Assembly (NCBI RefSeq): GCF_900105325.1
Contig: NZ_FNSU01000003.1
Coordinates: 992,001-1,056,000 of the forward strand
DNA length: 64,000 nt
From: Pseudomonas marginalis
GTDB lineage: Bacteria; Pseudomonadota; Gammaproteobacteria; Pseudomonadales; Pseudomonadaceae
Reading direction: 5' to 3'
Part shown: one piece after another, positions 39,766-47,113 of the stretch
Layout: each line of letters begins with the position of its first letter
Numbering within the stretch: the first letter of the stretch is position 1
Notes under the pieces: model-generated
Told to the model about the DNA's origin: nothing
Seen by the model: the letters and a program-made list of their open reading frames with translations, nothing else
Database searches by the model: none
Translations under genes and position numbers: made by a program

Positions 39766-41379
39766 TTACAGGCTGAAGCGATCCACGGATTGCGACAACT
39801 TGCCGGCCAACCCGGCCAGTTCATCGGTGGTCGAGGCGGTTTCGCCGATGATGCGGCTGTTGTTTTCCGACATCCCCGCAATCATCTCCACCTGGTGGGA
39901 GATTTCGTTGCTGGCCAAACTCTGTTCACCGATGGTGCGCGAGATGTCGTTCACCAACTCGGTGGTATTCAGGGTGGCTTGCAGAATATCGCGGATCGCT
40001 CGCTCCACCTCGGCAGTCACCGCCATGCCTTTATCCACTTGGGTGACGCCCTCCTCCATGCTGGTCACCGCTTCCCGGGTGTTCTGCTGGATACGCCCGA
40101 CCATGCTGGCAATTTCCTGGGTCGAGGCGCTGGTGCGGCCCGCCAGGCTGCGCACTTCATCGGCGACCACCGCAAAGCCGCGTCCCTGTTCGCCGGCGCG
40201 GGCGGCTTCAATCGCGGCGTTAAGGGCCAACAGGTTGGTTTGGTCCGCGATGCCCTTGATCACTTGGATAATGCTGAAGATCGCCTCGGACTCCTTGTCC
40301 AGCGTACGAATGACCTGGGCCGATTGCTGCGCTGAGCGGGCAATGCCATCCATATCCTTCACCACCTGATGGATCACCCGGCCGCCGTCCTTGGCCAGGG
40401 CTTCGGCCTGGTTGGCCATGTCCAGGGCGCGTCCGGCATGCCGGGTGATTTCCTCGATACTGGCGGTCATTTCACTGGCCGCGGCCGCCATGGTGCTGGC
40501 GGCCGCACTTTGCTGCTGGCTGCTGCCGGCGACGTCATGGCAGCCCTGGCTCAAGCGTTCGCTCATGCCATTGACGCCGTGGGCATTGCTGCGCACCACC
40601 TCGATCATGCCGCGTAGATCTCGCTGCATGATGGCGAGGTTGCGGATCAATGAGCTGGCTTCGTCCTTGCGCTTGGGTTCGACGATCGGCTCGCTCAAGT
40701 TGCCACGAGCGATACTCGCAGCAATGCGGCTGGCGGTCTGCAGTGGCCCCATGATGCTCAAGATGACCCAGCGGCCCTGAGCCAGGAGCAACAGCAGGCT
40801 CGCGATCAGTACCGCGCCCAAGGTCAAATTGGCGTGGCTGATGGTCTGCCGCGTACTGGCGCTGGTCTGCTGGGTATGACTTTCGATCAGCTCGCTCAAT
40901 GCGGCCATTTGATCTTCCAGCTGGGAAAACGCCTTGTTGAAGGTGTCCAGTTCCCCGCGAGCGGCCTCAGGATTCTCCAGTGCCAGCGCGACGATGCGCT
41001 CGCCGGCACTGATATAGGTGTCCAGGCTGGGTCTGATTTTTTCCAGGCCGGTCTTGATCGTGGCATCCAGCGGCAACTTGAGGTTGTCCCCCAGTACCTG
41101 ACGGAAATGCTCGGCGTGTTCCTTCAACGAGGTGTTGACCTCGTCCTTGCTGCTGGTGCTTTTGCCCAACCCCACGAGCATGGCAGACAGCACGTCGGCA
41201 CGCAGTGCGTCGTGCATCATGTCGGCTTCCATATGGTTGCGCAGGACCGTCATGCTCACCTCGCTATCCTGTACGGCTTCGCTCATCCGAACATTCCCCA
41301 GGTAGCCGGCCAGGCTCATGACCAGAGCCGTGAGCAACCCGGTCGCAATCAACAGCATCAAGCGTAATTTGATCGTCAT
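39766..41379 (-). CDS. Methyl-accepting chemotaxis protein with four-helix-bundle sensor
   Basis: A 537-residue membrane chemoreceptor. Transmembrane helix 1 is at about residues 8-28. A periplasmic four-helix-bundle (4HB_MCP) domain of about 160 residues follows, then TM2 at about 190-210 (T-L-G-A-V-L-I-A-S-L-L-L-L-L), HAMP, and the signalling domain with I-A-D-Q-T-N-L-L-A-L-N-A-A-I-E-A-A-R-A-G. No pentapeptide tether for CheR is seen at the C-terminus. The ligand is unknown. It stands alone between the deoxyribose locus and a drug-efflux gene; an attractant role for the neighbouring sugar is possible but unsupported. Confidence 0.88.
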   Translation of the reverse strand: MTIKLRLMLLIATGLLTALVMSLAGYLGNVRMSEAVQDSEVSMTVLRNHMEADMMHDALRADVLSAMLVGLGKSTSSKDEVNTSLKEHAEHFRQVLGDNLKLPLDATIKTGLEKIRPSLDTYISAGERIVALALENPEAARGELDTFNKAFSQLEDQMAALSELIESHTQQTSASTRQTISHANLTLGAVLIASLLLLLAQGRWVILSIMGPLQTASRIAASIARGNLSEPIVEPKRKDEASSLIRNLAIMQRDLRGMIEVVRSNAHGVNGMSERLSQGCHDVAGSSQQQSAAASTMAAAASEMTASIEEITRHAGRALDMANQAEALAKDGGRVIHQVVKDMDGIARSAQQSAQVIRTLDKESEAIFSIIQVIKGIADQTNLLALNAAIEAARAGEQGRGFAVVADEVRSLAGRTSASTQEIASMVGRIQQNTREAVTSMEEGVTQVDKGMAVTAEVERAIRDILQATLNTTELVNDISRTIGEQSLASNEISHQVEMIAGMSENNSRIIGETASTTDELAGLAGKLSQSVDRFSL

Positions 41380-41515
41380 GCTGACATCCCCATACCCAAC
41401 CGTCGAAGCAACGTTCTTACCGTTATCGGCATCAATCCCTGTTAGTGAAGCCTAAGTTTGCGGATCTGCGCGGATCCCTTAAGCTGATCGGCTTTTGCGC
41501 TGCCGGAAACCGCCC

Positions 41516-42724
41516 ATGTCCCGAAGTATTGCCCACCTTGCGTTACTGCTGGGGTTGATCACCGCCGTCGGCCCGTTCGCCATCGACATCTACCTGCCCG
41601 CCCTGCCTACCCTGGGCGCCAGCCTGCACGCCTCGCCGGCGGCGGTACAGATGAGCCTCACGGTGTTCTTCATGGTCATTGGGGTGTGCCAGCTGTTCTA
41701 CGGCCCGATCAGCGATGTGTTCGGGCGCAAGCCGCCGATTTACGCCGGTCTGCTGATCTTTGCGGTGGGCAGCGTCGGCTGCGCGCTGGCGCCCACCATT
41801 GAAGTGCTGATCGGCTTTCGTGCCGTGCAGGCCTTCGGCGCCTGTGCCGGGATGGTCATTCCCCGGGCGATCGTGCGTGACCTGTACACCGGCCATGAAG
41901 CCGCGCGGTTGATGGCCTTGCTGATGCTGGTGATGAGTGTGTCGCCGATTCTCGCGCCGCTGGCCGGCAGCCTGGTGATTTCGTTGTGGAGTTGGCGCGA
42001 AGTGTTCGCCGTGCTCGCGGTGGTGGCCGTGCTGTGCCTGGTGATGACAATTGTGCAGCTGCCCGAAACCCATCCCGCCGAGCGCCGGCTGGGCAAGACC
42101 TTGGGCACGGCGTTCAGCAGCTACGGCGCACTGCTGCGTGACCCGGTCTTCATCGGTTTGTCGGTGGTGTGCGGGTTCGGGCTGGCGACGTTCTTCGTGT
42201 TTATCGGCAGTGCGCCCTTCGTGTATATCGAATACTTCGGCCTCACGCCTACCCAGTTCAGCCTGTGTTTCGCCCTGAACGCCGCGTCGTTTTTTGCCAT
42301 GAGCCAACTCACTGCACGCTTGAGCGCGCGCTTCGGCCTGGCGCCACTGATTCGTTGGTCGGTGGTCGCCGTAGCCGCCGTGATGGTGCTGCTGGCCGCG
42401 ACCACGCTGTGGGTCGACAGCCTGGCCTTGATGATGGCGTTGCTGTTTATCGGCTTCGGTTTCCTCGGCCTGTTGTTGCCGGCGGCGGGCGTGTTATCCC
42501 TGGAAGATCATGGTGCTGTGGCGGGATCTGCCTCCGCCCTGTTGGGCGCGATCCAGATGATCACCGCTGCCGTGTCCATGACCCTGGTCGGAGTGTTTGC
42601 CGACCACACACCGGCGCCGATGCTCATCGGTATCGCGCTGTGTGCGCTCGCGGCGATGCTCACCACGCTGTGGACCTTGCGCCGCCTGCCGGTGCACCTG
42701 GCGAGCGCCCCACCCCACGGCTGA
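41516..42724 (+). CDS. Bcr/CflA-family multidrug efflux MFS transporter
   Basis: A 402-residue, twelve-helix MFS protein. The Bcr/CflA subgroup is shown by A-I-D-I-Y-L-P-A-L-P in helix 1, the G-P-I-S-D-V-F-G-R-K-P motif A loop, the R-A-V-Q-A-F-G-A-C-A-G-M-V-I-P-R-A-I-V-R-D helix 4-5 motif, and L-P-E-T-H after helix 6. Members export bicyclomycin, chloramphenicol, sulfonamides or dipeptides. The start at 41516 is chosen because it gives the family N-terminus. No local regulator is seen. The substrate is unknown. Confidence 0.87.
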   Translation: MSRSIAHLALLLGLITAVGPFAIDIYLPALPTLGASLHASPAAVQMSLTVFFMVIGVCQLFYGPISDVFGRKPPIYAGLLIFAVGSVGCALAPTIEVLIGFRAVQAFGACAGMVIPRAIVRDLYTGHEAARLMALLMLVMSVSPILAPLAGSLVISLWSWREVFAVLAVVAVLCLVMTIVQLPETHPAERRLGKTLGTAFSSYGALLRDPVFIGLSVVCGFGLATFFVFIGSAPFVYIEYFGLTPTQFSLCFALNAASFFAMSQLTARLSARFGLAPLIRWSVVAVAAVMVLLAATTLWVDSLALMMALLFIGFGFLGLLLPAAGVLSLEDHGAVAGSASALLGAIQMITAAVSMTLVGVFADHTPAPMLIGIALCALAAMLTTLWTLRRLPVHLASAPPHG

Positions 42725-42824
42725 GCGATACCGCTCGTCGGGCCTGGCCGGCATCCATTACAACTATCGCCGGCCATGAAACTACTAATCCCATAGCACC
42801 GCTCGAAACCTATGGAGATTGGAA

Positions 42825-43682
42825 ATGACTGACTACCCTCGCCCGCCCTTCGCCCCTCAAGCGCAAAACGTGCCCGGTACCCAGCGCAAAATGGACCCGT
42901 ACCCGGACTGCGGGGAACAGAGTTACAAGGGCTCCGGCCGGTTGGCCAACAAAATCGCCTTGATCACCGGTGCCGACAGCGGCATCGGCCGTGCGGTGGC
43001 CATCGCCTTTGCCCGTGAAGGCGCTGACGTCGCCATCGCCTACCTGGACGAACACGAAGACGCCAAGGAAACCGCGCGCTGGGTTGAGGAAGCAGGCCGC
43101 CAGTGCCTTTTGCTGCCCGGCGATATCGCGCAAAAAGCCACCTGCCAGGCGCTGGTCGACAAGACCGTAGAACAGTTTGGGCGCATCGACGTGCTGGTGA
43201 ATAACGCTGCGTTCCAGATGACCCACGAGACGCTCGAAGAGATCGAGGATGAGGAATGGGTCAAGACCTTCGATATCAACATCACTGCGATGTTTCGCAT
43301 CTGCAAGGCTGCCCTGCCCCATATGAAAGCCGGCAGTTCGATCATCAACACCAGCTCGGTCAACTCCGACATGCCTAAGCCGACCCTGCTGGCTTATGCC
43401 GCCACCAAGGGCGCAATCGCCAACTTCACCGGCGGCTTGGCGCAATTACTCGGCAGCAAGGGCATCCGCGTCAACAGCGTCGCGCCCGGCCCGATCTGGA
43501 CGCCGTTGATCGTGGCGACCATGACTGATGAAGACGTGCAGAACTTCGGCAGCGAAACCCCACTGGGCCGCCCCGGCCAACCGGTGGAAGTGTCGCCGAT
43601 TTATGTGCTGCTGGCATCGGACGAGGCCAGCTACATCTCGGGTTCGCGTTATGCGGTCACCGGTGGCAAACCCATTCTCTAA
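42825..43682 (+). CDS. SDR family oxidoreductase, YghA-type
   Basis: A 285-residue SDR with the roughly 40-residue polar N-terminal extension typical of the YghA/general-stress group (P-R-P-P-F-A-P-Q-A-Q and P-G-x-Q-R-K-M-D-P-x-P-D-C-G-E). The Rossmann loop is T-G-A-D-S-G-I-G, then N-N-A-A, S-S-V-N-S and Y-A-A-T-K-G. A GGAGATTGG precedes the ATG. Such proteins are often produced under osmotic or stationary-phase stress and reduce aldehydes or sugar-like substrates. It is monocistronic, and a REP pair follows its stop codon. Confidence 0.88.
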   Translation: MTDYPRPPFAPQAQNVPGTQRKMDPYPDCGEQSYKGSGRLANKIALITGADSGIGRAVAIAFAREGADVAIAYLDEHEDAKETARWVEEAGRQCLLLPGDIAQKATCQALVDKTVEQFGRIDVLVNNAAFQMTHETLEEIEDEEWVKTFDINITAMFRICKAALPHMKAGSSIINTSSVNSDMPKPTLLAYAATKGAIANFTGGLAQLLGSKGIRVNSVAPGPIWTPLIVATMTDEDVQNFGSETPLGRPGQPVEVSPIYVLLASDEASYISGSRYAVTGGKPIL

Positions 43683-43714
43683 ACCCACCGATCAATTAAG
43701 CGTACTTGCCTTTT

Positions 43715-43812
43715 GTAGGAGCGAGCTTGCTCGCGAAAAACGTCAACGGTAACGCGTGCATTCTGGATAAATGCGGTGCCTGTGAGCTCTTCGCGAGCAA
43801 GCTCGCTCCTAC
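43715..43812. repeat. Paired inverted REP sequences (REPIN-like)
   Basis: gtaggagcgagcttgctcgcgaa (43715-43737) and its exact reverse complement (43790-43812) face each other across about 52 bases. Each arm is itself a hairpin (gcgagcttgctcgc). This matches the common Pseudomonas REP doublet. It fills the gap between the convergent SDR and recombinase genes and may also end transcription. Confidence 0.88.
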
Positions 43813-43839
43813 AGGGCCTAGTAATATCGCGCTGATCGC

Positions 43840-44754
43840 CTATAAATCGAACCGGTCCACCGCCCGCCGCCGCTCGTTGTCGTCACGCACGTCATAACTG
43901 GCGGTGGTCTGGATATTGGTGTGATGCGCCAGCTTTTGTGCAATCGACAGGTCATGCTCCTCGATCACCCGCGTGATGAACGAGCGGCGAAAATCGTGGG
44001 GCATGATCTTCACCCCGACCTGCTCACCCCGTTGGCGCGCGATGTAGTAAATCGCGTGCTTGGTGATACGTTCGCGGGTGATATGGCTGCCCCTTCGTAT
44101 GCGGTTGAACAGGAAGCTGTCGTCCTGCTCGCCTTCCTTGAGCTGTTCGCGCCTGAACGCCAACCAGGCCTGCAACTTGGCGAAAGCCCAGTCCGGTGCA
44201 TACTTGACCAGCTCCTTGTTGCCCTTGCCGATTACCCGCAAGCTGCGTTCATCGAAGTTGATCTGCGCCAGGTCGAGGTTGACCGACTCGGACTTGCGCA
44301 TGCCCGAGCCATACAGGATGCCGATGACCGCTGCATCACGCAGGCCTTGGGGGCGAGGGTCGGCGGCGCAGACTTCCATCATTTCCCGTATCAACGTGCG
44401 CCGCAGATTGCGGCCCTGGCCCAGGCGCGTGCCGGGCGTGGCCTTGACCGTACGCATTTTCAGGAGATGTTCCTGGCTGATCAGGCTCATGCGCCAGGCT
44501 TCATTCATCACCCCGCGCACGGCATTCACGTACAGGGATGAGGTATTCGGCGCGTAGCCGTCTTCACGCAACGCTGCGACCAGGGCGATGACATGTTCGG
44601 GTTGCAGCAGGTGCCAGTCGATGTCTTCGAGGTTGATGTCTTCGAAGCCCAGGCGGTCGGCGGCGTCCTGCAGCACGTAGCGCATGGTCAGTTGGCTGGA
44701 GGGGGCCAGGCGGGTGAGGTAGAGGGTCAACGGGTTACGGATAGACTCGGTCAA
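43840..44754 (-). CDS. Tyrosine recombinase / integrase (Xer-like)
   Basis: A 304-residue site-specific recombinase. An N-terminal core-binding SAM-like domain (about residues 8-95) is followed by the catalytic domain. All active-site residues are identified: R153 in G-S-G-M-R-K-S-E, K177 in I-G-K-G-N-K, H253 and R256 in P-H-D-F-R-R-S-F, H277 or H278 in L-A-H-H, and Y287 in A-S-Y-D-V-R. No phage or conjugation genes are nearby, and it has Xer-like size. Standard xerC/xerD sit in other contexts (with dapF, dsbC). A 12-base inverted repeat lies 20 bases upstream of its start. Confidence 0.85.
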   Translation of the reverse strand: MTESIRNPLTLYLTRLAPSSQLTMRYVLQDAADRLGFEDINLEDIDWHLLQPEHVIALVAALREDGYAPNTSSLYVNAVRGVMNEAWRMSLISQEHLLKMRTVKATPGTRLGQGRNLRRTLIREMMEVCAADPRPQGLRDAAVIGILYGSGMRKSESVNLDLAQINFDERSLRVIGKGNKELVKYAPDWAFAKLQAWLAFRREQLKEGEQDDSFLFNRIRRGSHITRERITKHAIYYIARQRGEQVGVKIMPHDFRRSFITRVIEEHDLSIAQKLAHHTNIQTTASYDVRDDNERRRAVDRFDL

Positions 44755-44773
44755 GGTAGATCAGCCTTTGGAT

Positions 44774-44813
44774 TAAATACCTCGAACAACTCATTGTTTA
44801 ATCGAGGTATTTA
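44774..44813. promoter_or_regulatory. 12-bp perfect inverted repeat upstream of the recombinase
   Basis: taaatacctcga (44774-44785) and tcgaggtattta (44802-44813) are exact reverse complements separated by 16 bases. The position next to a tyrosine recombinase start suggests either its recombination site (two facing binding arms around a crossover core) or an autoregulatory operator. A terminator for the upstream minus-strand gene that stops at 44863 is also possible, but there is no clear T-run. Confidence 0.5.
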
Positions 44814-44862
44814 GTGAATTGGCGAAGACCGAGTCTAACCCAGGAAAAGCCCTGGCACAAAA

Positions 44863-45675
44863 TCACGGTGCCGTGTCTTCATCCTCGGTGGGCGCCTGGG
44901 GCTGGGTCTGGGCCTGACTCCATTCGGCATCCTGCTTCTGCATCAGTGCGAACCAGTGCTGACGCATAAAGGTCAGGTAAGCGTCCGGCGCCTTGGCAAA
45001 GTCCTTCTCATCGCCATAGCAACCCGGCAACGGCAACTCCGTGCCCTGCTCCTTGTACTGGCTGACCAGCGCCTGCTGCCCGGCCACGCTACAATCCTTG
45101 GGCAGCGGCATGCCACGCAGGGCCCCGGCCTCTTCATCCCACCAGGCTGCGCCGACCCGGTCGACCCCGCGCAGGCGGTACTTCTGCGACTTGCCGACAT
45201 GCATGATCAGCTTGAATTCGTTGGGGCTGACATCGCTGGTGCAGGAGCGCGAATAGCCCACGGTGGCCTGGGTGACGCCATCGCCGGTGAGGTCGGTGAC
45301 CTTGGTCGCGGCCATGTCGAAGCGCAGCGCCGCATCGAATTGGCAATGCTGCACGTCGTCGTAGAGCATCCACATGCGCTTGGGACGGTCACCGTCGATC
45401 AGGTATTGGGCCGCATAGACAAACGCCGACTGGGTACCGTCATCCTCGCGTTCGCTGACCTGCTCGGAGAGCACCAGCAGGTTCTTGCCCTGGCGGTCGT
45501 CCCAGGTATAGGCGGCGACCTGCCTGCCGCGCACTTCAACACCCTCAGGCACTTGGGCGAGCGCGGTGAGCGCCACACCATCATCTGCCCGTACGGCGCT
45601 GACGCAGGCCGCCGTCATCAACAATCCGATCAAAACGGGCCGCCATTGGCCGCTTATACGCTGCACGCTATTCAT
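44863..45675 (-). CDS. Secreted or periplasmic protein of unknown function
   Basis: A 270-residue protein with an N-terminal Sec signal peptide (hydrophobic P-V-L-I-G-L-L-M-T-A-A-C-V-S-A, cleavage likely after V-R-A/D). The mature part is soluble, with a W-rich centre (A-A-W-W-D-E-E-A-G-A) and a D-L-T-G-D-G-V segment that resembles repeat units of VCBS/FG-GAP-like proteins. The C-terminus is low complexity (Q-P-Q-A-P-T-E-D-E-D). I do not recognise a catalytic motif. It is divergent from arnC across a 400-base gap and lies next to the recombinase. Its role is unknown. Confidence 0.7.
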   Translation of the reverse strand: MNSVQRISGQWRPVLIGLLMTAACVSAVRADDGVALTALAQVPEGVEVRGRQVAAYTWDDRQGKNLLVLSEQVSEREDDGTQSAFVYAAQYLIDGDRPKRMWMLYDDVQHCQFDAALRFDMAATKVTDLTGDGVTQATVGYSRSCTSDVSPNEFKLIMHVGKSQKYRLRGVDRVGAAWWDEEAGALRGMPLPKDCSVAGQQALVSQYKEQGTELPLPGCYGDEKDFAKAPDAYLTFMRQHWFALMQKQDAEWSQAQTQPQAPTEDEDTAP

Positions 45676-46075
45676 CCGAGTACCCTGGCAAGAGATGGCT
45701 TACTTTACCGGCACTTGAAGCGCATTGCAGAGAAGATTCTTCAATTAAGACCAAGGGCTGGCGGATTAAAGCGCCTCACCTGCAGACAACGCCTATTCAG
45801 CCTGCGGGCCTTACCCTGCCATACCTTAGTTGCGTAGCTGAACCCTAGCTGTCTACCTGTCAAATAAACGAGTTTTTCATCTGCCTTTCATATCTGTTGC
45901 ACATTTTTGCGCTTAATCTTGAACGTGAAACTTCAGAGCGAGTCCCACAACACCAGCTAACCTGTTGATTAAACTTCAACTTTTGCGCCGTTTTTTACCT
46001 GCGAGCCCTACGTTTGCCCAATGATCACTGCTGTTTTTACGCTCCAAGTTGCTCTAGCCCCGAGGTCATGAATCT
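45676..46075. promoter_or_regulatory. Regulatory gap upstream of the arn operon
   Basis: This 400-base gap separates the unknown secreted protein from arnC and is more AT-rich than its surroundings near 45850-46010. It must hold the arn promoter. In Pseudomonas, arn genes are activated by PmrA, PhoP and related regulators. A single cttaat half-site is at about 45913, but no second half-site at the right spacing was found. A short gttga/tcaac inverted repeat lies at 45963-45979. No gene is visible, including no trace of arnB. Confidence 0.45.
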
Positions 46076-47113
46076 TTGAAACCCTACCCTATTCATTGCG
46101 TGTCGATCGTTATCCCGGTCTACAACGAACAAGAAAGCCTGCCTGAACTGCTGCGTCGCACCACCGCCGCCTGCAAGCAACTGGCCTACGAATACGAAAT
46201 CATCCTGGTGGATGACGGTAGCCGCGACAACTCCGCCCAATTGCTCGAAGACGCCGCCGCGCAAGACGGCAGCAACGTGGTGGCGGTGATCCTCAATCGC
46301 AACTACGGGCAGCATGCGGCGATCATGGCCGGTTTCGAGCAGTGCCGGGGCGAAGTGGTGATTACCCTCGATGCCGACCTGCAGAACCCTCCCGAAGAAA
46401 TCCCGCGCCTGGTGGAACAGGCCGCCTTGGGCTACGACGTGGTCGCCACGGTGCGCAACAACCGCCAGGACTCGGCCTTTCGCCGCTGGCCTTCGCGCCT
46501 GATCAACCTCGCCGTGCAACGTTCCACCGGCGTGGCCATGAGCGACTACGGCTGCATGCTGCGCGCTTACCGGCGCACCATCGTCGACGCCATGCTCGCC
46601 TGCCGCGAGCGCAGCACCTTCATCCCGATCCTGGCCAACGGCTTTGCCCGTCACACCACCGAGATCCTGGTGCACCACGCCGAGCGTGAACACGGCGAAT
46701 CCAAATACAGCGCCATGCGCCTGATCAGCCTGATGTTCGACCTGCTGACCTGCATGACCACCACCCCGCTGCGCCTGCTGTCCATCGTCGGCTTCAGCCT
46801 CGCGGGCCTGGGCGTGCTGTTCGCCTTCGCGCTGATCATCCTGCGCCTGGCCTTCGGTGCCCAATGGGCCGGCGATGGCATGTTCGTACTGTTCGCGGTG
46901 CTGTTCGTGTTCACCGGCGGCCAGTTCATCGGCATGGGCCTGCTGGGCGAATACCTGGGGCGCATGTACAGCGACGTGCGTGCGCGCCCCCGCTTCTTTA
47001 TTGAAAAAGTGCTGCGCAACCAACCGGCAGCACCGGCACCCGTGGTCGTCGTCGACGGCCTGGTGTCTTCCCATTCCACCACTACTTTTCCTTCCGATCA
47101 GGTTTCGTCATGA
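46076..47113 (+). CDS. arnC: Undecaprenyl-phosphate 4-deoxy-4-formamido-L-arabinose transferase
   Basis: A 345-residue family 2 glycosyltransferase with two C-terminal transmembrane helices. It moves 4-deoxy-4-formamido-L-arabinose from UDP to undecaprenyl phosphate at the inner membrane. The N-terminal catalytic part has V-S-I-V-I-P-V-Y-N-E, V-D-D-G-S-R-D, L-N-R-N-Y-G-Q-H-A-A and the D-A-D-L-Q-N-P nucleotide-sugar site. The start is a TTG at 46076; the ATG at 46068 is out of frame and closes after three codons (ATG AAT CTT TGA), overlapping this start. It is the first gene of the operon here, with arnB absent. Its stop overlaps arnA in ATGA. Confidence 0.92.
   Translation: MKPYPIHCVSIVIPVYNEQESLPELLRRTTAACKQLAYEYEIILVDDGSRDNSAQLLEDAAAQDGSNVVAVILNRNYGQHAAIMAGFEQCRGEVVITLDADLQNPPEEIPRLVEQAALGYDVVATVRNNRQDSAFRRWPSRLINLAVQRSTGVAMSDYGCMLRAYRRTIVDAMLACRERSTFIPILANGFARHTTEILVHHAEREHGESKYSAMRLISLMFDLLTCMTTTPLRLLSIVGFSLAGLGVLFAFALIILRLAFGAQWAGDGMFVLFAVLFVFTGGQFIGMGLLGEYLGRMYSDVRARPRFFIEKVLRNQPAAPAPVVVVDGLVSSHSTTTFPSDQVSS

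Noticed and set aside
43840..44754. Prophage or integrative element around the recombinase
   Set aside because: No structural, replication or conjugation genes, no flanking tRNA and no obvious att duplication.
45905..45930. PmrA box upstream of arnC
   Set aside because: Only a single cttaat half-site is visible; no second half-site at the required spacing.
46037..47074. Long open frame antisense to arnC
   Set aside because: It is a composition shadow of the arnC codons, with low-complexity His/Gln-rich sequence and no ribosome site.
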